Source: TMP-86 sp031394735
GTDB lineage: Bacteria; Pseudomonadota; Gammaproteobacteria; Steroidobacterales; Steroidobacteraceae
DNA: 33,226 nt
NCBI GenBank assembly: GCA_031394735.1
Contig: JANMXI010000260.1
Span: 1 to 33,226, forward strand
Direction: 5' to 3'
The notes below the pieces were generated by a model. It saw only the letters and a list, made by a program, of their open reading frames with translations, had not been told where the DNA came from and made no database searches. Within the stretch, counting starts at the first letter, position 1; the number at the start of each line of letters is the position of its first letter. Made by a program: the position numbers and the translations under genes. Of the stretch, positions 8,537 to 15,400 are shown one piece after another.

Positions 8537-8581
8537 AACCCAACCGCTCGCTGGCCTTCGGCCGACGGTTCGTTTAGGGTT
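8537..8581. repeat. Nested imperfect inverted repeat in divergent intergenic region
   Basis: Three stems nest around one centre: AACCC/GGGTT (8537-8541 and 8577-8581), AACCG/CGGTT (8542-8546 and 8566-8570) and GGCC/GGCC (8553-8556 and 8560-8563) with a 3-base loop. It sits between the glycosyltransferase start (minus strand) and the unknown gene at 8605 (plus strand). It could be an operator or a leader RNA structure; the sequence does not decide which. Confidence 0.45.
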
Positions 8582-8604
8582 CTTGAATTGGAGCAACGCA
8601 ACGC

Positions 8605-9483
8605 ATGGCTACACCCGCCGATCAACGCCTCATGGAACTGCTCGACAAGTGGCTGTCGAGTCTGGACTTGCATCTGAAATATTCGTCGCTCGACGACGAT
8701 ACCTATTGGAAGATGCAGCCGTGGGTGGAACATCAGCGCCCGAGTCGCTGGATCATCGATCTGGCCAAGCAGAAGACGCAAGCATTGCGCAAGGAAGTGC
8801 TCAAGCGCATCGAAAGTCAGGATGCCGGATTTTCCGATGCGTTGGAGTTGATGACGTTTCTAGCCAATCTGGTCGGGTCGCAACACATTGAACGCTTCAT
8901 TCCTCTGGCCGACACCCAGAGCGAACGCTGGGTGGCCAACGCCGCCGGCAAGATGACTACGGCCGCCGCGGAAGAGACCCGAGAAATGCCGGCAGCGGCC
9001 CAGGTCGACTCACCGACACTGCCTGTTCCCACCATGGACATGCTCCGCGCCGACCGAACGGCAACGACGACCACCGCTACGCGCGAAATGCCGCGATTTG
9101 CGCCCCGGCTGACCGCGGCCGGGGCGCCGCCCGTGACCACGGAACAGGTTACCCGCGTCGAGCGCAGAAGCGGTCCGGCCGAGGAGGCGGAGAAACCGGT
9201 CGCGAAGCCCGCGCAGCCCAAGCAGACATCCAAACCGGGCACCTCCAAGTCTCCACCCAAGGCGACCGGTCGCGGATCGGGCCGCGCCGATGGGCCGCCG
9301 CCGGTCAGTGGCGAAATGAGCGAACAGATCATTGCCGACGCCGCACGCCTGATGCAATGGGGGCGCAAATGGTATGAGCTGGCCGAATTGATCTCCCGCA
9401 TGGCCGACCGCCCGCCCCTGCCCGATGTGCGGCGCGTCCTCAAGGATCAAAAGGCCGCCATCGAAAAGCTCGCCGGCCGCTGA
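8605..9483 (+). CDS. Hypothetical protein with two conserved-looking ends and a disordered linker
   Basis: I do not recognise this 292-residue protein. Residues 1-120 look folded and helical, with an aromatic-rich piece (HLKYSSLDDDTYWKMQPWVE) and LELMTFLANLVGSQHIERFIP. Residues about 120-235 are low-complexity, rich in Ala, Pro, Thr, Lys and Glu, and contain the short sequence TREMP twice. Residues about 238-292 look folded again: SEQIIADAARLMQWGRKWYE, then a second helical pair ending KDQKAAIEKLAGR. There is no signal peptide or membrane segment, so it is probably cytoplasmic. GGAG lies 11 bases before the ATG. Codon use is like the neighbours. The two-domain-plus-linker design suggests an adaptor or a regulatory protein, but this is only inference. 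Confidence 0.75.
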   Translation: MATPADQRLMELLDKWLSSLDLHLKYSSLDDDTYWKMQPWVEHQRPSRWIIDLAKQKTQALRKEVLKRIESQDAGFSDALELMTFLANLVGSQHIERFIPLADTQSERWVANAAGKMTTAAAEETREMPAAAQVDSPTLPVPTMDMLRADRTATTTTATREMPRFAPRLTAAGAPPVTTEQVTRVERRSGPAEEAEKPVAKPAQPKQTSKPGTSKSPPKATGRGSGRADGPPPVSGEMSEQIIADAARLMQWGRKWYELAELISRMADRPPLPDVRRVLKDQKAAIEKLAGR

Positions 9484-9499
9484 CCGGCTACGGAACTTT

Positions 9500-9537
9500 T
9501 TCGCTTGCGGCGAATCGGATCATGCTTCGCATGATCC
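9500..9537. repeat. Tandem hairpins after the 8605 gene
   Basis: TTCGC/GCGAA (9500-9514, 5-base loop) is followed by a perfect 8-base inverted repeat GGATCATG/CATGATCC (9517-9537, loop CTTCG). They lie 17-54 bases after the stop at 9483 and just before the candidate promoter of the ABC operon. There is no U-tract after them. They may be a terminator-like 3' structure or a protein-binding palindrome. Confidence 0.5.
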
Positions 9538-9551
9538 CACAGCAGAATCCA

Positions 9552-9579
9552 TGGACATCGCCGGACGAACGATTACACT
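9552..9579 (+). promoter_or_regulatory. Candidate promoter of the GldAFG-like operon, possibly leaderless
   Basis: TGGACA (9552-9557, 5 of 6 to the -35 consensus) and TACACT (9574-9579, 4 of 6 to the -10 consensus) are 16 bases apart. The -10 box ends 9 bases before the ATG at 9589, so transcription would begin at or next to the start codon. No Shine-Dalgarno is visible. Confidence 0.5.
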
Positions 9580-9588
9580 TCCGCGCCT

Positions 9589-10539
9589 ATGATCAAGACC
9601 CAGGGCCTTTCCAAGCGATACGGCGACAAAGTCGCGGTGGATGGTATCAGCTTCACGGTCGAGCCAGGCGAAGTACTGGGTTTTCTCGGGCCGAATGGCG
9701 CGGGCAAAACCACCACCATGCGCATGATTGCCGGCTTCATCACCCCCTCCAGCGGCACGGTGAGCGTCGGCGGCCACGATGTGCTGCAGGATCCGGTGCG
9801 TGCCAAGGCGTGCATCGGCTACCTCCCCGAAGGCGCTCCCAGTTACGGGGAGATGACGGTCAACGAATTTCTGGATTTCGTCGCCGATATCCGCGATCTG
9901 CGCGGCGAGCAGCGGCGGCTGCGCAAATCCACCGTGATCGAACGCCTGGGTCTGGGACCGGTGTCCGAACAGGTCATCGAGACGCTGTCCAAAGGCTTTC
10001 GCCGTCGCGTCGGGCTTGCACAGGCATTGCTCCATGATCCGCAGGTGCTGATTCTCGATGAACCCACCGACGGCCTGGATCCGAATCAAAAACACGAAGT
10101 CCGGCGACTGATCAACGACCTCAGCAAGGACAAGATCGTCATCGTCTCCACGCACATCCTTGAAGAAGTGCATGCGGTCTGTACGCGCGCAGTGATCATT
10201 TCTCAAGGCCGTCTGGTGGCGGATGAAACGCCGCGTGCGCTGGAAGCCCGTTCGCGGTATCACAACGCGGTGACGCTGCGCTTCGACTCCGGAGCACCAT
10301 TCCAGACGGCGCGGCGCGACATTGCATCCCTGCCCGAGGTGTTGCAGGTCGAGGCGGACGAACGCAACTGGGTGCTGACGGCCATCCCGAGGGCCGGCGC
10401 CATCGCCCTGCCCGCCATCAGCGCCCTGGTCCTGAACAACCAATGGCCAGTGGCCGAATTGCACCTCGAGGCCGGCCGCCTGGATGAGGTATTTCGCTCC
10501 ATCACCCACGCGTCCGGCGCCGCGGAGACCTCCCCATGA
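9589..10539 (+). CDS. ABC transporter ATPase, GldA-like
   Basis: 316-residue ATP-binding subunit. Walker A is GPNGAGKTT (34-42). The ABC signature is LSKGFRRRVGLAQAL, the LSKGY/F variant of GldA and related exporters rather than LSGGQ. Walker B with the D-loop is VLILDEPTDGLDP, and VSTHILEEV provides the switch His. A C-terminal extension of about 90 residues (from about 225) has no catalytic motifs and is usual in this branch (DUF4162-like region). It is the first gene of a five-gene operon: the permease gene overlaps its stop by 4 bases, followed by GldG-like, DUF4340 and RDD genes. It should energise transport or mechanical work of the cognate membrane subunit at the inner membrane. The cargo is unknown. 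Confidence 0.93.
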   Translation: MIKTQGLSKRYGDKVAVDGISFTVEPGEVLGFLGPNGAGKTTTMRMIAGFITPSSGTVSVGGHDVLQDPVRAKACIGYLPEGAPSYGEMTVNEFLDFVADIRDLRGEQRRLRKSTVIERLGLGPVSEQVIETLSKGFRRRVGLAQALLHDPQVLILDEPTDGLDPNQKHEVRRLINDLSKDKIVIVSTHILEEVHAVCTRAVIISQGRLVADETPRALEARSRYHNAVTLRFDSGAPFQTARRDIASLPEVLQVEADERNWVLTAIPRAGAIALPAISALVLNNQWPVAELHLEAGRLDEVFRSITHASGAAETSP

Positions 10540-11270
10540 GTCAGACAGCGGGCGTTTTCCGGCGCGAATTGCGCAGCTATTTCGCGACGCCACTGGCGTA
10601 CGTGTTCATCGTGATCTTTCTGGTGCTGGCCGGTGTATTCACGTTCCAGATGGGCGGCTTCTTCGAGCGCGGGCAGGCCGACCTGCAGTCTTTCTTCCGT
10701 TGGCACCCGTGGCTGTACCTGGTGCTCATCCCCGCCATTTCCATGCGACTGTGGGCTGAGGAGCGCAACAGCGGCAGCATCGAACTGCTGATGACCATGC
10801 CGTTGACGCTGGGCCAGGCCGTGCTCGGCAAATTTCTCGCCGCCTGGGTGTTCGCCGGCATCGCACTGCTGCTGACCTTTCCGATCTGGATCACAGTCAA
10901 CTATCTGGGCAGCCCCGACAACGGCGCGATATTGGCCGCCTACATCGGCAGCTGGTTGATGGCCGGTGGGTTTCTCGCCATCGGCACCTGCATGTCGGCG
11001 GCGACCCGCAATCAGGTCATCGCCTTCATCACCGCCGCTCTGGTGTGCTTCGTGTTCCTGCTCGCAGGCTTCCCGTTCGTACTGGACCTGGTGCGCGGGA
11101 TCCTGCCCTCCACGCTCGTCGAGGCCATCGCCAGTTTAAGTTTTTTCACGCACTTCGATGCCATCTCCAAAGGCGTCATCGATCTGCGCGACCTGCTGTA
11201 TTTTGCGGCTCTGATCGGATTTTGGTTGACAGCCACCGCGCTCGTGCTCGATATGAAAAAGGCGGACTGA
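10536..11270 (+). CDS. ABC transporter permease, GldF-like (ABC-2 type)
   Basis: 244 residues with about six membrane segments (near residues 20-40, 56-76, 100-124, 136-156, 166-190 and 218-238). FRRELRSYFATPLAYVFIVIFL at the start and the conserved RLWAEERNSGSIELLMTMPLT loop are typical of GldF/ABC-2 membrane proteins. The ATG overlaps the ATPase stop by 4 bases, and the next gene starts 4 bases after its stop. In Bacteroidetes the GldAFG complex is linked to gliding. Proteobacterial relatives occur in non-gliding species, so gliding should not be assumed here. It should form the transmembrane part of the ABC complex with the gene at 9589. Confidence 0.9.
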   Translation: MSQTAGVFRRELRSYFATPLAYVFIVIFLVLAGVFTFQMGGFFERGQADLQSFFRWHPWLYLVLIPAISMRLWAEERNSGSIELLMTMPLTLGQAVLGKFLAAWVFAGIALLLTFPIWITVNYLGSPDNGAILAAYIGSWLMAGGFLAIGTCMSAATRNQVIAFITAALVCFVFLLAGFPFVLDLVRGILPSTLVEAIASLSFFTHFDAISKGVIDLRDLLYFAALIGFWLTATALVLDMKKAD

Positions 11271-11274
11271 TCCG

Positions 11275-13179
11275 ATGAGCGTCACGACATCCAAACGATT
11301 CGCAGGCGCAGGCGGGCTGGTCGCACTAGGCATTTTATTTCTCGGCGTGGTCATGTTGTCGAACCTGCTGGTTCGGGGCGTGCGCCTGGACCTGACGCAG
11401 AATCGACTCTTCACGCTCACGCAAGGCACCAAGCAGGTCATCGGCGAAATCAAGGAGCCGGTCAACCTGTACTTCTATTTCTCGCGCGAATCGGCCGGCA
11501 AACAAGCGCCGCTGAGCCTGCCGTACGCCAATCGCGTGTCTGAATTGCTGGAGGAAATCGCCTCTCGTTCGAACGGCAAGATCCGGCTGCGCAGCATCGA
11601 CCCGCAGCCATTTTCCGATGAGGAAGATCGCGCCGCGGAACTCGGACTGCAATCCTTGCAGGCAGGCTCTGGGGACTCGTTGTACTTCGGTCTGGCGGGG
11701 ACGAATTCCACCGATGGCCATTCGGTCATCGCGAGCTTCCAACCTGACCGCGAGCAATTTCTCGAATACGACATCGCCAAGCTGGTGCATGAACTGGCCA
11801 GTCCCAAAAAACCCGTCATCGGTCTGCTGAGTTCGCTGCCCTTGACCGGACAGTTCAATCCGCAAACGGGCCAGATGGGTGAGTCATGGGCCATCACCGC
11901 CCAACTCGAGCAATTGTTCACCGTACGCACCTTGAGCTTCGATGCCGACCGCATCGAGCAGGATGTGGATATCGTCATGCTGGTGCATCCGAAGTCACTT
12001 TCCCCCAAGGCCCTGTACGCCATCGATCAGTTCGTGATGCGCGGCGGCCGGCTGCTTGCCTTCCTCGATCCTTCCGCCGGCGCCGACAGCAGCGGCCAGG
12101 ACCCGCAGAACCCGATGGCGGCCGCGATGGCCGATCATTCCTCCAACCTCGCGCCCTTGCTGAAAGCCTGGGGGGTTCGATACGACCCGAGCAAGGTCAT
12201 CGGCGATGCGGAACTGGGGTTGGAAGTGCGCTCCAGCGCCAACTCCGCTCCCATCAGGCACATCGGCATTCTCGGTCTGCATCACGCCAACATGGCCGCG
12301 AAGGACGTCGTCACTGCGGCCCTGGACAACATCAACTTAGCGACTGCCGGATACCTGACCCCGATCACCGGCACGACGAGCCGTTTCGAACCCCTGCTGT
12401 TCACCTCGGACCAAGCGGCGCCGCTGCCCGCCGAGCGCTTTGCCACCATGACCGATCCGTCCGCCTTGCGCGACGGATTCAAGCCCACCGGCCAGCACTA
12501 CGCACTGGCGGCGCGCATCACCGGCACTCTGCCCTCCGCCTACCCCAACGGCCCGCCGGTGGTCGCGAAGCCCGCTGAAGGGCCGCCAACGGCGCACCTC
12601 GCCGCCTCGAAGGTGCCTGCCAACGTCGTGATCGTTGCGGACACCGACCTGCTCACCGATTTCCTCTGGGTGCAGACTCGGGAGATGTTCGGGCAGCGCA
12701 TGTCGCAGGCGTTCGCCAACAACGGCGACTGGGTCGCGAACATGCTCGACAATTTGAGCGGCAGTACGGCGCTGATCAGCATCCGCGGCCGGGCCAGTTT
12801 TTCGCGTCCGTTCCAGCGTGTCGAGCAACTCAAGCGCCGCGCCGACGACCGGCTGCGCATCAAGGCGCAACAGCTGGAGGCCGAACTGAAGCAGACCGAA
12901 GCCCGATTGACGCAATTGCAGGCCAAGCGTAACGATCAATCCTCGATGATGCTCACGCCGGAGCAGGAGCAGGAACTCAAACGCTTCACCGCCGAGAAGA
13001 CGCGCGCGCGCAAGGAATTGCGCGAGACTCAGCGGGGCCTGGACGTGGACATCCAGCGCTTGAGCGGTTGGCTCAAGGCGCTGAACATCGGACTCGTACC
13101 AGCGCTGGTCGCCGTGGGTGGATTCCTGATCCTGTCGGCGCGGCGTCGACGTCGGTCGGCAAAGCCGCTCTCACCATGA
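11275..13179 (+). CDS. GldG-like ABC auxiliary protein (large periplasmic domain)
   Basis: 634 residues. An N-terminal membrane segment (residues about 12-32, LVALGILFLGVVMLSNLLV) is followed by VRLDLTQNRLFTLTQGTKQVI, the diagnostic start of GldG and related ABC-auxiliary proteins. The large middle part resembles the ABC_transp_aux domain (KPVIGLLSSLPLTG, DVDIVMLVHPKSLSPKALYAIDQFVMRGGRLLAFLDP), a GATase/ThuA-like fold placed in the periplasm. Residues about 515-600 form a charged coiled coil (RIKAQQLEAELKQTEARLTQ), and a second membrane segment lies near the C-terminus (about 604-622) before a basic tail. Operon position and the coupled downstream DUF4340 gene support one envelope complex with the ATPase and permease. 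Confidence 0.88.
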   Translation: MSVTTSKRFAGAGGLVALGILFLGVVMLSNLLVRGVRLDLTQNRLFTLTQGTKQVIGEIKEPVNLYFYFSRESAGKQAPLSLPYANRVSELLEEIASRSNGKIRLRSIDPQPFSDEEDRAAELGLQSLQAGSGDSLYFGLAGTNSTDGHSVIASFQPDREQFLEYDIAKLVHELASPKKPVIGLLSSLPLTGQFNPQTGQMGESWAITAQLEQLFTVRTLSFDADRIEQDVDIVMLVHPKSLSPKALYAIDQFVMRGGRLLAFLDPSAGADSSGQDPQNPMAAAMADHSSNLAPLLKAWGVRYDPSKVIGDAELGLEVRSSANSAPIRHIGILGLHHANMAAKDVVTAALDNINLATAGYLTPITGTTSRFEPLLFTSDQAAPLPAERFATMTDPSALRDGFKPTGQHYALAARITGTLPSAYPNGPPVVAKPAEGPPTAHLAASKVPANVVIVADTDLLTDFLWVQTREMFGQRMSQAFANNGDWVANMLDNLSGSTALISIRGRASFSRPFQRVEQLKRRADDRLRIKAQQLEAELKQTEARLTQLQAKRNDQSSMMLTPEQEQELKRFTAEKTRARKELRETQRGLDVDIQRLSGWLKALNIGLVPALVAVGGFLILSARRRRRSAKPLSP

Positions 13180-14189
13180 CCCCCCGCCGCTTCCTTCTGT
13201 TGCTGGTCACCTCGCTAGTGGTCATCGCCGGCGCCATGTACTTGAGTTCACTGCGTCACCTGGACCGCGATCCGCGCGGCGAGATGTTTCTCGGCGGTCT
13301 GCAAACGCAGTTGGATTCAATCACCGATATCCGCCTGCGCAAAGGCGGCAGCGCCCCTGTATTGAGTTTGCATCGCAATGAGCCTGGTCACTGGGGCATC
13401 GCCGAACGCGACAACTACCCGGCAGACTTGAGCAAGGTCCGCAGGCTCCTGCTGGCATTGAGCGATGCCAAGGTGGTGGAAGAAAAAACCTCCAACCCTG
13501 CCAACTATGCCAACCTCGGCGTGGAAGATCCACAGAGTGCCGCGGCCAGCGGCGTTGAGGTGACGCTGCAGTCACCGGCGAAGAGCGTCAGTGTCATCAT
13601 CGGTCGCATGGGCGGCGGCGGCAGCTTCGTTCGTCGCGGCGGCGAGGCCAAGAGCTTCGTGGTCGACCCGGCCGTCTCGGTGGATACAGGCGTGCGCGAC
13701 TGGATCGACACCCGCTTGATCGACATTCCGCTCGAGAAAATCCAACGCATCCATCTGAAAGCCGCCGATGGAACCGGCTATGCGCTGTCGCGAGTCGCCG
13801 GGTCGTTCACGCTCGACGCCGTGCCGGCGGGCCGGGAGACGAACGATGCAGCGACGCTTGCACCCGCACCCACCACCTTCAACGCCGTGCCCGCCGATGA
13901 CGTGGCGGCGGCAACCAGCATCGATTTCGCCAAGCCTGCGGTTCTCGATATCACCTTGCTCGACGGCAGCTCCTACTCGATCTCGGGCACCGTCATTGCC
14001 GACAAGCATTGGATCACGGTGACGGCTTCGAAGGACGATGCGCTGAACACGCGGGCTCACGGCCGCGCCTTCGAAGTCGCCGGCTACCGTTACGAGGCGT
14101 TGTTCCGGCCATTGGAACAACTGCTGAAGCCAAAACCCAACAAGGCAACTGCGGCGGCGACTCCCAAGCCGCCACCCAAACACCCGTGA
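13176..14189 (+). CDS. DUF4340 domain protein
   Basis: 337 residues starting at the ATG that overlaps the GldG-like stop by 4 bases; the frame is open further upstream, but that part lies within the GldG-like gene. One N-terminal membrane anchor (RFLLLLVTSLVVIAGAMYL, about residues 4-22) precedes a periplasmic region. Two DUF4340-type features are visible: a WGIAERDNYPADLSKVRRLLLAL segment followed by a NYANLGVEDP motif, and VRDWIDTRLIDIPLEKIQRI. The domain regularly occurs downstream of GldG-like genes, so it is probably a subunit of the same envelope ABC complex. The C-terminal tail is rich in Lys, Pro and Ala and probably disordered. The biochemical role is unknown. Confidence 0.85.
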   Translation: MTPRRFLLLLVTSLVVIAGAMYLSSLRHLDRDPRGEMFLGGLQTQLDSITDIRLRKGGSAPVLSLHRNEPGHWGIAERDNYPADLSKVRRLLLALSDAKVVEEKTSNPANYANLGVEDPQSAAASGVEVTLQSPAKSVSVIIGRMGGGGSFVRRGGEAKSFVVDPAVSVDTGVRDWIDTRLIDIPLEKIQRIHLKAADGTGYALSRVAGSFTLDAVPAGRETNDAATLAPAPTTFNAVPADDVAAATSIDFAKPAVLDITLLDGSSYSISGTVIADKHWITVTASKDDALNTRAHGRAFEVAGYRYEALFRPLEQLLKPKPNKATAAATPKPPPKHP

Positions 14190-14605
14190 GCGCAGGCTTT
14201 GGCCGGCGATTCGCCGCGCTGGTCTACGACTCGTTGCTGGGTGTCGCGTTGCTCATGGTGTACACCGCGTTGGCATTGTTTCTGACCCACGGCAAGGCCA
14301 TCGAACCAGCCTCCGCCGGGGCCTGGGTCTACGCATACTATGCGGGGGAAATCGGCGTCATCGCCGGCTACTACGTCTTTTGCTGTCACCTCACCGGGCA
14401 CACCTTAGGGATGCGCGCGTGGCGACTGCGCGTGCAAACCGCGCACGGGTCCTGCTTAAGCGTGCCGCGTACGTTGCTGCGTTTCGCGTTGGGAGCGCTC
14501 GCCTGGGCCCCGCTTGGCGGCGGCGTTCTCTGGCTCTACGCCGATCGCGATCGCCTTGCGCTGCAGGACCGGCTGTCGGGCTCCCAAGTCATCGTCTTGA
14601 AGTAG
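14186..14605 (+). CDS. RDD family membrane protein
   Basis: 139 residues starting at GTG 14186, which overlaps the DUF4340 stop by 4 bases (GTGA); the longer in-frame extension back to 14009 is a shadow of the DUF4340 gene. The family's Arg and Asp residues are visible: FGRRFAALVYDSLLG (membrane helix 1), GHTLGMRAWRLRV (middle loop) and LALQDRLSGSQVI at the end. Three hydrophobic segments are predicted near residues 12-32, 50-70 and 94-116. RDD proteins are small inner-membrane proteins of mostly unknown role, some linked to ion homeostasis. Being translationally coupled as the last gene of the GldAFG-like operon suggests it works with that complex. It converges with the C1 peptidase gene, with 18 bases between the stops. 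Confidence 0.85.
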   Translation: MSAGFGRRFAALVYDSLLGVALLMVYTALALFLTHGKAIEPASAGAWVYAYYAGEIGVIAGYYVFCCHLTGHTLGMRAWRLRVQTAHGSCLSVPRTLLRFALGALAWAPLGGGVLWLYADRDRLALQDRLSGSQVIVLK

Positions 14606-14623
14606 TGCCGACGGCGCAGCTTC

Positions 14624-15391
14624 TCAAAGGTCGCCGCCACGCCGCACCGTCCAGAAATCATCCGACAGATTGCGCGCGGCCAGATAGTCATACGGCATCG
14701 TGAAATAGCCGCGCATGCCCCACCCCAAGCCCCAGGAGTTCCGCAGCGCAAAGCGATTGCTGTGATCATCGTAGCCGACAGCAACGACCGCGTGACCACC
14801 GAGCACCGCTTCGCCTGATCGCGGCAGATTCACCGTGCCGGACTTGGCCACCGCCGCGGATTCGAAGCTCTCATACACTGTGAACCCGAACACGAACGGA
14901 TAGCCCGATGCCAGGCAATTGCGCATGTCCAGCAGCGTCGACAGGCGCTGATAGTCGGTGATGCGATGCTGCAAGGCGCGCGAATAGCAGGCGCGTGGCG
15001 GACGTTGCGCGAACCGCGCAATCGCATACGGCCATAGCCGTTCCGCGCACACCCCGAGCGAGGCCAATGATTTGATGCCATCGCGCAACATGGCGCCGGA
15101 ATCCTGCGACACGGTGCCTTCGATTGCACGCTCGTTGTAATACACGAACAGCCGGCTCAAATCCGTTGCCGCGCGGCCATCCTTGATCTGCAAATACTCG
15201 AGCGCACCGACCAACGCGTTCGCGGTGCAGCTGCCGAGCGCGCCCTGATTCTCCACCGACGAGCATTGGGCGCGCAGATCGACGGATCTAGGCAGCTTGC
15301 GCGACCTTGGCGTGGTCACCTGATAGGGATGATCGCGATGGTCCGGAAGATCCGGGAGCCACCCGTACCAGGCCATGGATCGACGCTTCAT
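14624..15391 (-). CDS. Papain-like C1 family cysteine peptidase
   Basis: 255 residues with all papain-family active-site residues: Q49 (oxyanion hole) and C55 in NQGALGSCTANA, H200 in GGHAVVAVGY and N218 in RNSWGLGWG. WYGWLPDLPDHRD near the N-terminus and LPRSVDLRAQCSSVENQG are typical of bacterial C1 peptidases without a long propeptide. No signal peptide or membrane segment is visible, so the location is probably cytoplasmic unless it is exported by an unusual route. A strong Shine-Dalgarno AGGAGGT (15401-15395) starts on the last base of the lptG stop codon, 3 bases before the ATG. An alternative start is Met6. The gene is therefore the third member of the lptF-lptG operon. Its substrate is unknown. 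Confidence 0.88.
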   Translation of the reverse strand: MKRRSMAWYGWLPDLPDHRDHPYQVTTPRSRKLPRSVDLRAQCSSVENQGALGSCTANALVGALEYLQIKDGRAATDLSRLFVYYNERAIEGTVSQDSGAMLRDGIKSLASLGVCAERLWPYAIARFAQRPPRACYSRALQHRITDYQRLSTLLDMRNCLASGYPFVFGFTVYESFESAAVAKSGTVNLPRSGEAVLGGHAVVAVGYDDHSNRFALRNSWGLGWGMRGYFTMPYDYLAARNLSDDFWTVRRGGDL

Positions 15392-15400
15392 AAGACCTCC

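Noticed and set aside
9000..9110. TREMP repeated twice in the unknown protein as a tandem repeat
   Set aside because: Only two short copies in a low-complexity linker; not enough to call a repeat domain.
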